64,000 bases of DNA from Pseudomonas sp. B21-023 (GTDB taxonomy: Bacteria; Pseudomonadota; Gammaproteobacteria; Pseudomonadales; Pseudomonadaceae), in the NCBI RefSeq assembly GCF_024749165.1, contig NZ_CP087190.1:3445501-3509500 (forward strand), given 5' to 3'. A program made the translations under genes and the position numbers. Below the pieces are notes generated by a model. That model was not told the DNA's origin, did not search any database, and worked only from the letters and a program-made list of their open reading frames with translations. Shown one piece after another: positions 10,701 to 19,088 of the stretch; position 1 is the first letter of the stretch, and each line of letters begins with the position of its first letter.

Positions 10701-13700
10701 CGGGCTGGCTGTTGGCGCCGTAACCGAACTCCAGGTCCTTGACGCGGATTGCCAGCAGGCCATCGCCACTGCCGGCCCCGCCCGCGATCGGCGCGCCCGC
10801 GGCGTTGCGCGCACCGCTCCAGATCAGCCGTTCGGTGCGAATGGTCGCCTGGTCGCCGGCCTGGCCATGGCCATAAATGGCCGGCACGCCGAGCACCAGC
10901 GCCTGCAGGCGGTTCTTGCCGGTGACCGGGTCGTAGGTGTCGAGCGCCGTGGTGCCGAAGAAGTTCAGCGAGTCGGACGCCGCCAGGGTCAGGGTCTCCA
11001 GTGCCGGCACAGCCTCGGCCGGGCTGCCCTGCAGCAGACGGTCGAGCACCTGCTGGTTGAGGGTCAGGCCCTGGCCCAGCACGCCGTCCGCCAGGGCGCG
11101 AGCCAGCGCGTCGGCGCTGCCGACGTTGATCCGCCCGACCGCCAGGCCCAGGTGCCGGGTCCCGAAGGCCACCCCGTCATCGAGACTGAAGGTCTTGTCG
11201 GTGGCGGCGAACAACGAGCCTTCCGAGTACAGCCGGGTGGTGCCCTGGCAACCGCCGGCGCTGCAACCGCCAATGAGGATGGAGCCCGGCGACCAGCTGC
11301 TGGTGAACTGCGACGACACCACATCCAGCCGGCCGTTGGACACCGCCAGCAAGGCACGGCCGTTGCTGTTGATGAAGTAGCCGTCATCGGCATCGAAAGG
11401 CACCGCGCCTCGGCCAAGGGTCACGATCCCGGCCCCCTGCTCGACAACGATGCTGCCACGCGGGTCGTTGTTGGTCAGGAACACTTCACCGGCCTGCAGC
11501 ACCGCCCCCGAACGCAGCCAGACATCGCTGGTGCCTTCGAGGAAGGTCATCTGGTTGCCGCCCTGGCCGTAGAGTACGTTGGCGCGGCCGCCCAAGGTCA
11601 GCCGGGGTACCTGCAGGGCATTGAGCTCGCGGGCCGACAGCACCGCGATGTTCTCGCCGCTGGCCTGGCCGGCGCCACCATCGGCCACCACCTCAAGGCC
11701 GCGGGCGCCGAACACTGCCGCGCTGCCGGCATGACCGCCTTCGGCGGCGGCGAAGTTCACCCGGCCGGCGACGCGCAAAGTACTGGCGGCCTCGTTGTTG
11801 CCCTGCACCCGCAGGTTCAGCCACTTGCCATCGGCCTCGATCGCCGCGCGCGGCACGCCCTTGGCCGAGGCATCGGCACGGGCGAAGGTGGCGTAGGACG
11901 TTTCGTTGTACTGCGAATAGCGCCGCAACACGTCGCCCGAGGTCAGGATCACCTGGCTCGACAGCGGCTGGCGGATACCGGTGTTGGCCACCGACAGGCT
12001 GCCCGTGGTAGTCCAGGAGCCGTTGCGCATCGCCAGGCTGGCAGCGCTACCCCCGGCCATGGCCAGGCCATTGAGCTCGACCCTGAACGCCCCCGGCAGC
12101 AGCGCAAAGCTGGCCGGCAGCAAGGTGTAGGTGCCCGCCGCCAGGCCAGGAACGCTGCCATCCAGGGTGATCTGCTGGCCGATCCCCGGCGCCGTCACGC
12201 CGGCCTCGCCGGTCACCGGCGCATAAGGGCCGGTGAAGCTCGGCACAATGGCGTAGACCGGGTTGCTGCCCAGCGTGGGCAGGACCAGGCGGCCCTCGCC
12301 ATCGAGTTGCATCAGCGGATGGTAGCGGGCGTCGGTGGAGCCGCCACGCCCGGAGACGAAGCCAGCGCCGGTCAGCGTGCCGCCTCCGGACAGGTCGATC
12401 AGCGCGTCCTGGCGGATGTCGATGGACTTGCCGTTGAGCGATACCCCGTACAGGCTGTCGCCCGCCGCGCCCAGCAGCTTCACCGCCTGGCCACCGAACA
12501 GGTAGCTCAGGCCATCCACCGTCCCGCCGTAGGGCATGACCAGCCCTGCCGCGCTGACCGAGGTGATGCTGCCCGGCAGCAGGGTGACGGACTTGGTGCC
12601 CCCCGTTTCCTGCCCCAGCGACAGCCCGCCGAGGGGCGCGCGCAGCACACCGCCCTGCTCGACCTTGCCGGCGATCAGCGCCAACCGGCCAAACACCGAG
12701 AACGGCTGGTCGGGCGTGCCTTGCCCAGCCCTGCCGATGCGCAAGGTGGCGTCGCTGGCCGTCTCGATCTGGCCGAAGGCGCCCGTGGTCGGATAGACCT
12801 GGGCAGCGAGCAGCTCCAGGTCGGCATTGCTGCGCAGCAGGGTCCTGTCGGTGCCCTCGCCAACCTTGCCCAGCACCCGCAGGTCGCCCTGGCTGCGCAG
12901 GCTGCCCAAGGCAAAACCTCGGCGGTCGAAGTCCAATGAACCACCGGCGGCCAGCGCCAGGCTGCCATGGGCGCCCAAGGTCACGGCATCGCGCAGGTCC
13001 AGAAGGTGGGCGTCGACCTGCAACAGCGCCGTACTGTCTTGCGTCGACAGCCCGCCCTTGAGGGTCGGCCGGGTCGCCTGGTCGGCGCTGCGATGGTTGC
13101 TGCCGGCAAGCCGCACATAGGGCGCCTGCAAGTGCACACGGGCATCGCCGGCGCTGCTCTGGGCCAGCACCAGCGAGCCGGTGTACAGCTGCAGGCTACG
13201 GGCCATGCGCAGGTCCAGGTCACCCTCGAAGGCCACTACACCATCGCTGAGCAGCGACAAGCTGTCGAAGCCCCCCGCAGCAACCTGAGCAACGCTGAGC
13301 CGCCCCTGACCATAGCGCAGCGGCCCTTGCTCGGCATTGGCCGCGCCTTGCCCGAGCACCAGCTCGCGTGGCGCCTTGACGGCGTCGACCAGGCTACCGT
13401 TGAGGTAGAGACCGCTATCCAGCGCCACCTCCAGGCTGCCGCCCGCGGCACCAAGGCCACCGGAGGCGGCGCTGAAGCTGCCGTCCAGGCGCAGGCCGTG
13501 GCTCGACGACAGGCTGATGCGCCCGCCGTTGCTGGCCATGGCCAGCGGACCCTGGCCACGGATATCCAGCGTGGCCTGGGCGCCGTCGGCGCGCAGGCGA
13601 GCGCCCTCGGCCATGTCCAGGAACAGATAGGCGCCGTTGCTGGTGCCCTGGTCATGGTCGATCTGCCCGCCAATGACAATGCTGCCGCCATCGTCGACCC

Positions 13701-16700
13701 GACCATAACGGCGACCTTGCGCATCCAGGGCGGTGACCGCCCGCCCGGACACATCGATCACGGCCTGCTCACCCAGGCGGATCGAGCGCTGGTGCGCCCC
13801 CTCCGTCACGCCGGAGTCCATGGTCGGCAACCATTGCTGCAGCAGGCTGACACTGCCACCCCAGGCATTGAGGGTACCGTTCAGGTTCAACTGCGCGGTG
13901 CTGGTCAGGCTGATCGACTGCAAGGGGTCGACACTGATCGTCGCGCCGCGCCCGACCTCGAGCACCGCCGCTTCACGGCTCGCCTGGTCGAAGCGGCTAT
14001 CACCCGCCGCCAGGGCCAGGCTTGCGCCGGCGCGCGGTTCCAGCTTGCCGGCCACCGCGTTCTGCGCCAACAGTGGCGCCAACCCGATCAGCGCCGGATC
14101 GCCGAGCGGCCGGCTGGCGTCGAGTTGCTCCACCGGCCGGGTGACGTCGATACGGCTGCCAGCGGCCACACTCAGGCCATGGTTGCCGGTGATGGCGTAA
14201 TGAGCGAAACCACGGTTGAAGAAATCCTCGGCCAGGTGCACGCCGGTCTCGCCCTGCCCGCTGCCCCCCACACTCACCCGCTCGGCGGCCACGGTCAGGG
14301 TGCCTGCGCCACTGCTGCCGTAGCCGCGCAGCTCGCCGTCGAGGCGCATGCGCCCGGTGCCGCTGTTGTCCAGCGCGCTACTCTGCAAGGTCAGGTTGCC
14401 GCCACTGCCACCGAGCAGGCGGTTGCCCTCGCGACGTACCACACCGCCGGATACGTCCAGCACGCTGCCGTTGTCCAGCAGCACATCGCCGCTGCTGCGC
14501 AGGCTCAGGCTGCCACCGTTGCGCCAGGCGCGCTCGCCTGGGTCCATGCCTTCGCTGCGCAGACCGCTGACATCCAGGCGCACTCCGGCGGCCACGCCGA
14601 CCTGCGCGCGCAGCCCTGCCGGGGTGGCCAGCGTCTGGTCCTGCAGGCTGGCGAGAACACGCTGGCGTAGCACATCGCCCAGGGCCATCTGCCCGCCCCT
14701 GGCGGTCAGGTCGGCATTGACCTGGACCTGCGGGGCATAGAGCGTCAGGCTGCCGCCATCGGCCAGGCGCACGGCATCATCGACCTCGATGCGCCGCTGG
14801 GCGGCAACACTCAGGCCACCCAGCTCCAGGCCGTTGAGCCAGCCACTGTCGAGTACCAACTGGCCACGGCGCCGCTCGTCCAACGGTGCCTGCAGGCCGA
14901 CATCGGCGCTCTGCCCCCCGGCGCCCTGGCGTATCAGCACCTGCTGCATGACCGGGGTCAGGCTGAAGCCGAGCTCCTTGGCGTCGCTGAGGTAGCCGGG
15001 CAGCTGTTGGCCGATCACCAGTTGCGCGCCCTGGGCCCGGGCGGTGTGCACCTGGCGATAGCCGTCGCGCCCGCGTACCGGCGCCTGCACCTGGCGCTCG
15101 TCCTGCCAGGTCTGGCCGATCAGCCGGCCGTCGAGCAGCGCGCTCTGGGTCGCCACCACCAGGCTGCCGGCGTCGCGGCCCACGGTATAACCCTGCTCGT
15201 AACGCTGGCCGGGGGCAATCAGCGGGTTGTAGAAGGTGCGGGTCTGGTCCCAGCGCGCGCTGTGCGCCTCATAGCCGTTGTACAGGCCGGTGTAGAGCAG
15301 GTCGCCCGGGGCCTTCGACAGTTCGTAAAGGCGGCCGTCCTCACCGCGCAGCCAGCTCTGGCGGATGTAACCGTCCTGCACCGCCAGGGTGCCGCCAGAC
15401 AAGTTGATCTCGGCGCCGGCGCGGGTCACCAGGTCCTGGCCGGTGAAGGTCACCGTGCCGCCCTGGGCCATCCACTCGCCGACGCTGTGGTTGCGCGTGC
15501 CCAGGTAGCCGCCCACCTCGAGCAGCCCACCGGCGGTGTACCAGCGGTCGCTGGCGTAGCCGTTGACGCCCTTCTCCACATGCACCAGCTCACGCACGTC
15601 CACCCACACATCGCGGTTGATCAGGCCGCCCTTGTCACGGTTGCCGGCCGCGTCGCGCTGTTCGTTGCCCTGCACGTTGATCTTGATGACATTGCTTTCC
15701 ATGGCGACCTTGACCCCGAGGGCCCCGGCCACATCGATACGCGCGCCATCGTCCACCAGGCTGCGCAGCCCGGCGCTGACGGCCACCTGGCCACCGGTGG
15801 CCAGGGTCAGGGCGCCTTCCTGGAAATGCACGGTGCCACCGCTGACCACCTCCACCCGCGACTGCTCGGGGCGATCGATGACTTTGCTCAGGTTGTCGAA
15901 ACGGCCCGAGGCATTGTTGCCGCTGACCCCATCCACCCCCTGCCGCGAGGCCTCGCGCTGGCTGTCCAGGGCCTGACTGTCGTCGAGCAGCACGGCGGTG
16001 ACGCTGCCCTTTCCAAAACTGACCGTGCCGCTGGTGTCGCTGGCCGAGTTGAGCAGGTGGATGCTGCCGCGCCGGTCCACCGCGGTGCTGGCAAGGGCCA
16101 CGCCATCCTGGCGCAGGGCATGGCCGGTCAGGGTGATATCACCGCCCGCCGCCTGGATCAGTCCGTTGTTGACCACGTTGCCGGCGCTGCTGCCAGGCTT
16201 CAGGCTGCTGGCGACCTCATTGCCGCGGGTGGTGGAGAAGACGTTGGCCTGGGTGCCCCTGCCCCGGCGGATGTAGAAGTCGTCACCGGCGGCAAGCGTT
16301 GCCTGGCCCTGGGGCGTGATGATCTGGCCTTCGTTGTTCACCTCGCTGCCCAGCAGCAGCACATACCCGCCGCCTTCGGTGGAGGTGACTGGGGCGCGGG
16401 TCTGCAGTTGAGCGCCCCGTTGCACCACGACCTTGCCGCCGGCCTGGGTGAAGGTGGCCTGGCTGCCGTTGCTGTCGACATACAGCCCGCGTTCGCGGAA
16501 CTGCTCGTCGCTGACCTGCGCCGCCGCCGCCACCAGGTTGCGCACGTTGACCTGGCTGCTGCCGTTGAATACCACGCCGTTGCGGTTGAGCAGCATCACC
16601 GTGCCCTGGGCCTCGATCTGGCCGTGGATCTGGCTCGGCCGGGCGTTGGGGTCGTTGACCCGGTTGAGTACCGCCCACTGCGCCTGCTGGTCGAACTTGA

Positions 16701-17265
16701 CCGTGGTGTCGCGGCCAACGTTGAAGGTTTCCCAGTTGAGGATCGCCTTGTCGGCGGTCTGTTCGATCAGCACCTGGGTCTTGCCGCCCACCTGGCTCTG
16801 CTGCGGCGCCTTGGCGTTCTGCCAGCCCTTGGTCAGCGGGTTCTCGTCGACCTTCAGGCCGCCCTCGCCCAGGCCGTTGGGCACGGTCTGCGGCTGTACC
16901 TGCGCCAGGGTGCGGCCGGCGGCCTGCGCCGCCTGCTGCGCGGCGATGGCGGCCACGGTGTTGTCGAGGTTGCCCAGGGAGCGCTGGAACCGCTGCTGCA
17001 GGCGCTGCTGCTGGGCCAGCGGAGGTGGCGCGCCGGGCAGTTGCACGTGGCCCGCTGCCGCGCCGCCACCGGCTGCGGGCGCGGCGCCCTTGGCCGCGAA
17101 CCAGGCCGGGCTGAACGGCTGCGCGGCCTGGGCCGTGCCGGACAGCAACAACAGTGCGATGGCCTGGGCCAAGGGCTTGAGCAGCATCGGCGCGTGGCCT
17201 GCAGGCTGGCGACGCCGGCGGGCGACGGTGGCTGGTAGGTCTGGCTGGTGCTGGCCGCGCGACAT
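4765..17265 (-). CDS. pdtA: PdtA-like giant two-partner-secretion exoprotein (filamentous haemagglutinin family)
   Basis: A 4166-residue TpsA exoprotein. AAGGAA lies 7-8 bases before the ATG. A long basic n-region (RRRRQ) and hydrophobic core end at GTAQA/AQPF, giving signal cleavage near residue 47. Residues about 135-300 form the haemagglutination/TPS secretion domain (NWETFNVGRDTTVKFDQ, LLNRNGVVFNGSSQVN). Thousands of residues of short Gly/Asn/Asp-rich beta-helix repeats follow. Three WGPDNTYGMEPGTPV repeats with paired cysteines lie at 2979-3086, and a DUF3739-like region (VVAGRNLFQSGQG, TDFGGGIQVLTPGG) at about 3650-3960. Size and the DING neighbour match the P. aeruginosa phosphate-depletion protein PdtA as I remember it. 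No TpsB pore gene is in the window. Function (surface adhesin/virulence) is inferred from family. Confidence 0.82.
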   Translation of the reverse strand: MSRGQHQPDLPATVARRRRQPAGHAPMLLKPLAQAIALLLLSGTAQAAQPFSPAWFAAKGAAPAAGGGAAAGHVQLPGAPPPLAQQQRLQQRFQRSLGNLDNTVAAIAAQQAAQAAGRTLAQVQPQTVPNGLGEGGLKVDENPLTKGWQNAKAPQQSQVGGKTQVLIEQTADKAILNWETFNVGRDTTVKFDQQAQWAVLNRVNDPNARPSQIHGQIEAQGTVMLLNRNGVVFNGSSQVNVRNLVAAAAQVSDEQFRERGLYVDSNGSQATFTQAGGKVVVQRGAQLQTRAPVTSTEGGGYVLLLGSEVNNEGQIITPQGQATLAAGDDFYIRRGRGTQANVFSTTRGNEVASSLKPGSSAGNVVNNGLIQAAGGDITLTGHALRQDGVALASTAVDRRGSIHLLNSASDTSGTVSFGKGSVTAVLLDDSQALDSQREASRQGVDGVSGNNASGRFDNLSKVIDRPEQSRVEVVSGGTVHFQEGALTLATGGQVAVSAGLRSLVDDGARIDVAGALGVKVAMESNVIKINVQGNEQRDAAGNRDKGGLINRDVWVDVRELVHVEKGVNGYASDRWYTAGGLLEVGGYLGTRNHSVGEWMAQGGTVTFTGQDLVTRAGAEINLSGGTLAVQDGYIRQSWLRGEDGRLYELSKAPGDLLYTGLYNGYEAHSARWDQTRTFYNPLIAPGQRYEQGYTVGRDAGSLVVATQSALLDGRLIGQTWQDERQVQAPVRGRDGYRQVHTARAQGAQLVIGQQLPGYLSDAKELGFSLTPVMQQVLIRQGAGGQSADVGLQAPLDERRRGQLVLDSGWLNGLELGGLSVAAQRRIEVDDAVRLADGGSLTLYAPQVQVNADLTARGGQMALGDVLRQRVLASLQDQTLATPAGLRAQVGVAAGVRLDVSGLRSEGMDPGERAWRNGGSLSLRSSGDVLLDNGSVLDVSGGVVRREGNRLLGGSGGNLTLQSSALDNSGTGRMRLDGELRGYGSSGAGTLTVAAERVSVGGSGQGETGVHLAEDFFNRGFAHYAITGNHGLSVAAGSRIDVTRPVEQLDASRPLGDPALIGLAPLLAQNAVAGKLEPRAGASLALAAGDSRFDQASREAAVLEVGRGATISVDPLQSISLTSTAQLNLNGTLNAWGGSVSLLQQWLPTMDSGVTEGAHQRSIRLGEQAVIDVSGRAVTALDAQGRRYGRVDDGGSIVIGGQIDHDQGTSNGAYLFLDMAEGARLRADGAQATLDIRGQGPLAMASNGGRISLSSSHGLRLDGSFSAASGGLGAAGGSLEVALDSGLYLNGSLVDAVKAPRELVLGQGAANAEQGPLRYGQGRLSVAQVAAGGFDSLSLLSDGVVAFEGDLDLRMARSLQLYTGSLVLAQSSAGDARVHLQAPYVRLAGSNHRSADQATRPTLKGGLSTQDSTALLQVDAHLLDLRDAVTLGAHGSLALAAGGSLDFDRRGFALGSLRSQGDLRVLGKVGEGTDRTLLRSNADLELLAAQVYPTTGAFGQIETASDATLRIGRAGQGTPDQPFSVFGRLALIAGKVEQGGVLRAPLGGLSLGQETGGTKSVTLLPGSITSVSAAGLVMPYGGTVDGLSYLFGGQAVKLLGAAGDSLYGVSLNGKSIDIRQDALIDLSGGGTLTGAGFVSGRGGSTDARYHPLMQLDGEGRLVLPTLGSNPVYAIVPSFTGPYAPVTGEAGVTAPGIGQQITLDGSVPGLAAGTYTLLPASFALLPGAFRVELNGLAMAGGSAASLAMRNGSWTTTGSLSVANTGIRQPLSSQVILTSGDVLRRYSQYNETSYATFARADASAKGVPRAAIEADGKWLNLRVQGNNEAASTLRVAGRVNFAAAEGGHAGSAAVFGARGLEVVADGGAGQASGENIAVLSARELNALQVPRLTLGGRANVLYGQGGNQMTFLEGTSDVWLRSGAVLQAGEVFLTNNDPRGSIVVEQGAGIVTLGRGAVPFDADDGYFINSNGRALLAVSNGRLDVVSSQFTSSWSPGSILIGGCSAGGCQGTTRLYSEGSLFAATDKTFSLDDGVAFGTRHLGLAVGRINVGSADALARALADGVLGQGLTLNQQVLDRLLQGSPAEAVPALETLTLAASDSLNFFGTTALDTYDPVTGKNRLQALVLGVPAIYGHGQAGDQATIRTERLIWSGARNAAGAPIAGGAGSGDGLLAIRVKDLEFGYGANSQPDGSADMARQTLGFSRVELHASHQVSANHKGSLLVHHRRGDYQADGSFAYSGGDLLVDTPLWTGTAGSLNRIEAGGTLRVQGGGGTLAGGRQALGAELSLKARQLLVDGTFSLPSGRLTLQALDDLRLGDAARLDLAGRTLTLNDVTQYSWGGELVLGSQFGDIHQAAGALIDLSARGNRAGRLTAIALGEQGGRIELLGQILGAASGRYDAAGTQVPYAGGVVDIRARQLDDFAGLNQRLNRDQVFGARSFQIKQGDLVIGDELKAQQINLSLDNGQLTVNGHVDASGEQVGSIRLAANRGLTLGAGALLDAHGSVLRVDSYGAIIDAPNRAVVELNSGQGQLTLASGARIDLRHGTASGQGDGRQRGTLELIAPRLGSDTAGDIAIDVRGPVDILGARTIAVVGNQRYTDAAPGGTSASGRPIQVIDQDYLTRKHDLSVLFIDNLLRNRDLLDVRLAGLNNARYAQALHLRPGVEIATVDAGTDLVVQGDLDLSGHRYASLNPLTPKTAVHGSGEVGNLVLRAGGNLEVYGSISDGFMPLDLASDEARMDGKGWLLLPGKQPFDSDLVIPRSGVELAEGTLFPEGSLLNFDLPFAATTLPANLRLPSAMSLSAPLSLPAGTVLEAAVRDAGGNLLYAAGTLLREAVTLGMGTRLDAGSRLPVSVAVQGGIWSKGIALPSGGLTQGSALTLAVGSRLPAGTDVKLAAGVDLIELRPASNGQQGRNWALAQMLPAGSQSWSMRLVAGADLDAADSRITRADTDAGVLRLADLHYIAQQKRSGGGAGGTGMVWGPDNTYGMEPGTPVAPEDLALCDIAGWCEPAVKTIKVWGPDNTYGMEPGTPVAPEDLVLCDIAGWCVDQTLGGKKLWVWGPDNTYGMEPGTPVADADMELCSIPGWCVEIDAPTEPERIEVTPHTLMFSVLRTGTGDLDLLSAGDWRMDSLFGVYTAGTQAPSLWRDGVDPHQLARGRLADGSVLGSAGAPYEALTESLYRAWYPEQGGNLRIAAGGDLAGNLVASKTGGALSRPQVASAAVGNWLWRQGQTSADTPAAWWVNFGTFAQQPQASVAEPWLVGFTGIGTLGGGNLDVGVGGSAGLLQASNTAGVEAERSQGLNLVVGGSGRIAEDGRLVQTGGGDLNLRVAGGINPASAALEMARVTPDLGGTLVNLRGALNVQAGSVGVVRQVYGSSFAFNDSSESRAYDPYTSTKAAALGGLTLMPGDAAVRLDSRGDLVVQGVGDPGRVPQFNMTGFLGDNGVRYAGQGNSWFSLWRETTAVDMLALGGNVTPVNFDELRPGRNLPLYGGRLFYPTALRVTAANGSLYYGSSASERGIATSAYSLMTAPSARSALQLIAGESIYAGGYVISQAGTDTSAIATPQRPAMLGQDFSYVYQASNLSADIAASLDASPLFTYGLNTYKAGSRPQTPARFYALAGDIVGLNTGEIIEYQQTGLKLYQGAGPVRVMAGRDIVNAGKALGVERFGAPGMVAGDQGNVYSSGNLVIHGDALDVSLISAGRDIRLSTFNVAGPGQLEVVAGRNLFQSGQGVGSAYQEAAINSIGRVDGSGGGNDGAAIAIVVGAGKAGPDYQRLLERYLGAEQPADSGQADNVFKRYDLELQAWLRERFGFSGDSADNRAYFAALPAEQQRIFARQVYFSELREGGREYNDVNGPRTGSYLRGRQAIAALFPDKDVAGNPIRYDGSATFYGGAGIHTDFGGGIQVLTPGGQQVFGIEGEAPPSTAGVITQGSGDIQLYSQGSILLGQSRIMTTFGGSILGWSAQGDINAGRGSKTTVVYTPPKRTYDLWGNVGLAPSVPSTGAGIATLNPIAEVAPGDIDLIAPLGTIDAGEAGIRVSGNVNIAALQVVNAANIQVQGDAKGMPVVAAVNTGAIASASAAASSASQAAEEAGRQQQAASRQRQPSVITVQVLGFGGERLVPGQDGASLNPQYNRQSPVQVLGAGALDERAKAQLTEEERGNLLL
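8008..8331 (-). repeat. Three in-frame 38-41-residue Cys repeats inside the PdtA-like protein
   Basis: Units begin at Trp2979, Trp3017 and Trp3058, each reading WGPDNTYGMEPGTPV, then an acidic stretch and LC(D/S)I(A/P)GWC. Spacings are 38 and 41 residues. Each unit has two cysteines six residues apart, which is rare in beta-helical TPS proteins. The DNA copies are also close to each other, suggesting recent duplication. Confidence 0.9.
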
Positions 17266-17404
17266 TGCAGGGTTCCTTGTGCAGGGTCATGGAAGGCAGG
17301 TCGGTGCGGCCGTGATGCCGCTTTGCCATAAGGCAGTCGGCCCGGGCGCGGACCGAAGCTTTGTCATGCAAAGTTCATCTGCCTGGGGTACGCGCACACG
17401 CGAA

Positions 17405-17436
17405 AACCGACGGTGCCGTGCCGGCCACCGTCGGTT
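17405..17436 (-). terminator. Intrinsic terminator after the DING gene
   Basis: An 11-bp perfect stem (AACCGACGGTG / CACCGTCGGTT) with a 10-base loop; read on the minus strand it runs straight into TTTTCG. It lies 37 bases past the DING stop codon and 140 bases before the giant gene, so the giant gene probably has its own promoter. Confidence 0.6.
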
Positions 17437-17472
17437 GTCCGCCCGTTGCGGGCCTGGCGCTTCGCGTGACGC

Positions 17473-18621
17473 TTACAGACGGCCGATACCGTTGCAGACC
17501 GAAGCGTTGGCGATGTTGGTGCCTTCGTTGTAGCCGTTGTCCAGGAACACCTTCTTGATCTCGGCGGCGTAGGCGGCCGGCAGGCTGACGAAGGAGTGCT
17601 GGGCGATGGTGGCGGCCTTGGCACCGGTGTACAGATCGTTCAGGAAGCTGCGGATGGCGGTGGCATCGGCGGCGGTCTGGTAGCACTGGCCGACCAGCAG
17701 GTTGGTGTAGCCGACGATCGGATAGCCCGAAGTCGGTACCACGCCACCGGCGTTGAAGATCGGCACCCACTTGCTTGGGTCGGCGCGGTCGGCTGCGGTG
17801 CTCGGGGCGACAGCGGTCCCCAGGGCGGTGCGGGCGTTGGCGGCGGTTGGCAGCGGCGCAGTACCGGCGGCCATGGCGTTCTTGCTGACGCGGGCGACCA
17901 CGGCGTTGTTGCCGGTGGCGACATAGTCAGGGCTGACGTAGCCGATGGTGCCATCGGTGGCGTTGACCGCGTTGACCACATCGGCGCTGCCGGCGACGGC
18001 TTGCCAGGTGGCCGGTTCGCTGCCGACGTTGGCGGTGGTGAAGGTGCTGCTGACCACGAAGGACGATGGGCAGGCGTCAGCCAGGAAGCGCGACAGCAGC
18101 TCGGTGGTGCCGCTGCTGCCGGAGCGGTAGATGACCTTGATCGGCGTGGCGTCGGCGGTGCCCAGCAGCTGGCCCCAGGTGGTGGTGGTACCGGAGAACA
18201 CGCCGCACAGCTGGGCGCCGGTCAGTTGCAGGTTGGTCACGCCCGACTTCTTGTAGGGAATGGCAACGGAGGTGCCCACCGATGGGATCTGCACCAGCTT
18301 GCCCCAGGTGGCGGCCTTGCTGCTGTTGTAGGTCGACAGCTCCGAGGCGCTCAGGACCGAGTCGCTGCCGGCGAAGTCGACGTTGGTGCCGGCCGGCTGG
18401 TTGATCGAGGCCGCTGCGTTGGTCAGGAACGCCGTCTTGCCGCCACCACTGCCGACACCGGTGTAGCTGAAGTCGGCCGGCAGCAGGCGCGGCAGGCTCG
18501 AGGTGCCGTTGTAGAGGTTTTCCGGCAGGGTGGCGCCGCCACCGACAACAGCAGCCATGGATTGGGCCGAAGCCAGGGTAGCAGCCACCAGGGAGGCGGC
18601 GATCACAGTACGCTTAAACAT
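17473..18621 (-). CDS. DING-family PstS-like phosphate-binding protein
   Basis: A 382-residue secreted or periplasmic protein. The ATG at 18621 has AGGAG 8 bases upstream and starts a Sec signal peptide (MFKRTVIAASLVAA, cleavage near SMA/AVVGGG). The mature start GGGATLPENLY, FSYTGVGSGGGKTAF, FAGSDSVLSASELSTY, VGTSVAIPYKKSG, YRSGSSGTTELLSRFL and the ending SVCNGIGRL follow the DING family throughout, including phosphate-binding Ser/Thr/Asp loops; the N-terminal DING motif itself is replaced by AVVG. In P. aeruginosa a DING-type protein, reported as alkaline phosphatase LapA, lies close to pdtA, as here. Binding versus phosphatase activity cannot be decided from sequence. A phosphate-starvation role is inferred. 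Confidence 0.85.
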   Translation of the reverse strand: MFKRTVIAASLVAATLASAQSMAAVVGGGATLPENLYNGTSSLPRLLPADFSYTGVGSGGGKTAFLTNAAASINQPAGTNVDFAGSDSVLSASELSTYNSSKAATWGKLVQIPSVGTSVAIPYKKSGVTNLQLTGAQLCGVFSGTTTTWGQLLGTADATPIKVIYRSGSSGTTELLSRFLADACPSSFVVSSTFTTANVGSEPATWQAVAGSADVVNAVNATDGTIGYVSPDYVATGNNAVVARVSKNAMAAGTAPLPTAANARTALGTAVAPSTAADRADPSKWVPIFNAGGVVPTSGYPIVGYTNLLVGQCYQTAADATAIRSFLNDLYTGAKAATIAQHSFVSLPAAYAAEIKKVFLDNGYNEGTNIANASVCNGIGRL

Positions 18622-18997
18622 GAAGCAATCTCCTATCGTCGTGTTCATACGTTGAGTGGGTCGCGCATTGCTGTGGCCACAGGCCGTATACCCTGATCCA
18701 GAGGGGCTGAGGCCTGTCCACGGGGCCAACATTCGCAGCTTGTGGTGACAGGCAAAGGAAAAAATATCGGGAGTTCGGCGGGGAAAGACTCGGGTGTCGG
18801 GAGGCGTTTTTTCAGGCTTACGCGCAGGCGATGGAGGCGGGACCAGACGGTACGGGTGGGAGCAGTCCGGAGGTTGAGCAGTGGCACACTCGGGTGTTTA
18901 CGGTGAGGGTGAAAAAAGATGCAACCGCTGTCGACCGGTTCAAACTGACAGGTTGGTTATCGTTCCTGGCAAACCCAAGCGCCGCTGACGCGACGCA

Positions 18998-19078
18998 CCG
19001 CCGGCAAGCCGGCTCCCACACCGACCGCGCCGACCTGCAGCCTGGTGCCGTCCTGTGGGAGCCGGCTTGTCGGCGAGC
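18998..19078. repeat. REP doublet, GCCGGCAAGCCGGC family
   Basis: Inverted units GCCGGCAAGCCGGCTCCCACA and TGTGGGAGCCGGCTTGTCGGC are separated by about 30 bases, immediately after the stop codon of the minus-strand mqo gene. The rest of the 467-base gap (18622-18997) holds the upstream region of the DING gene; a half-match to a Pho box is noted in the findings, and nothing else is evident. Confidence 0.8.
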
Positions 19079-19088
19079 GGGCAGCCGC

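Noticed and set aside
4801..12939. An 8.1-kb open frame on the plus strand opposite the giant exoprotein
   Set aside because: It is a mirror of the exoprotein's GC-rich codon pattern, has an unstructured Ala/Arg/Gly/Gln composition and no ribosome-binding site or domain. Similar mirrors occur at 12967-14670 and 15007-17238.
17361..17558. Short plus-strand frame starting at 17361 under the Pho-like repeat
   Set aside because: It runs through the terminator and the antisense of the DING gene, has no domain, and codon use does not support it.
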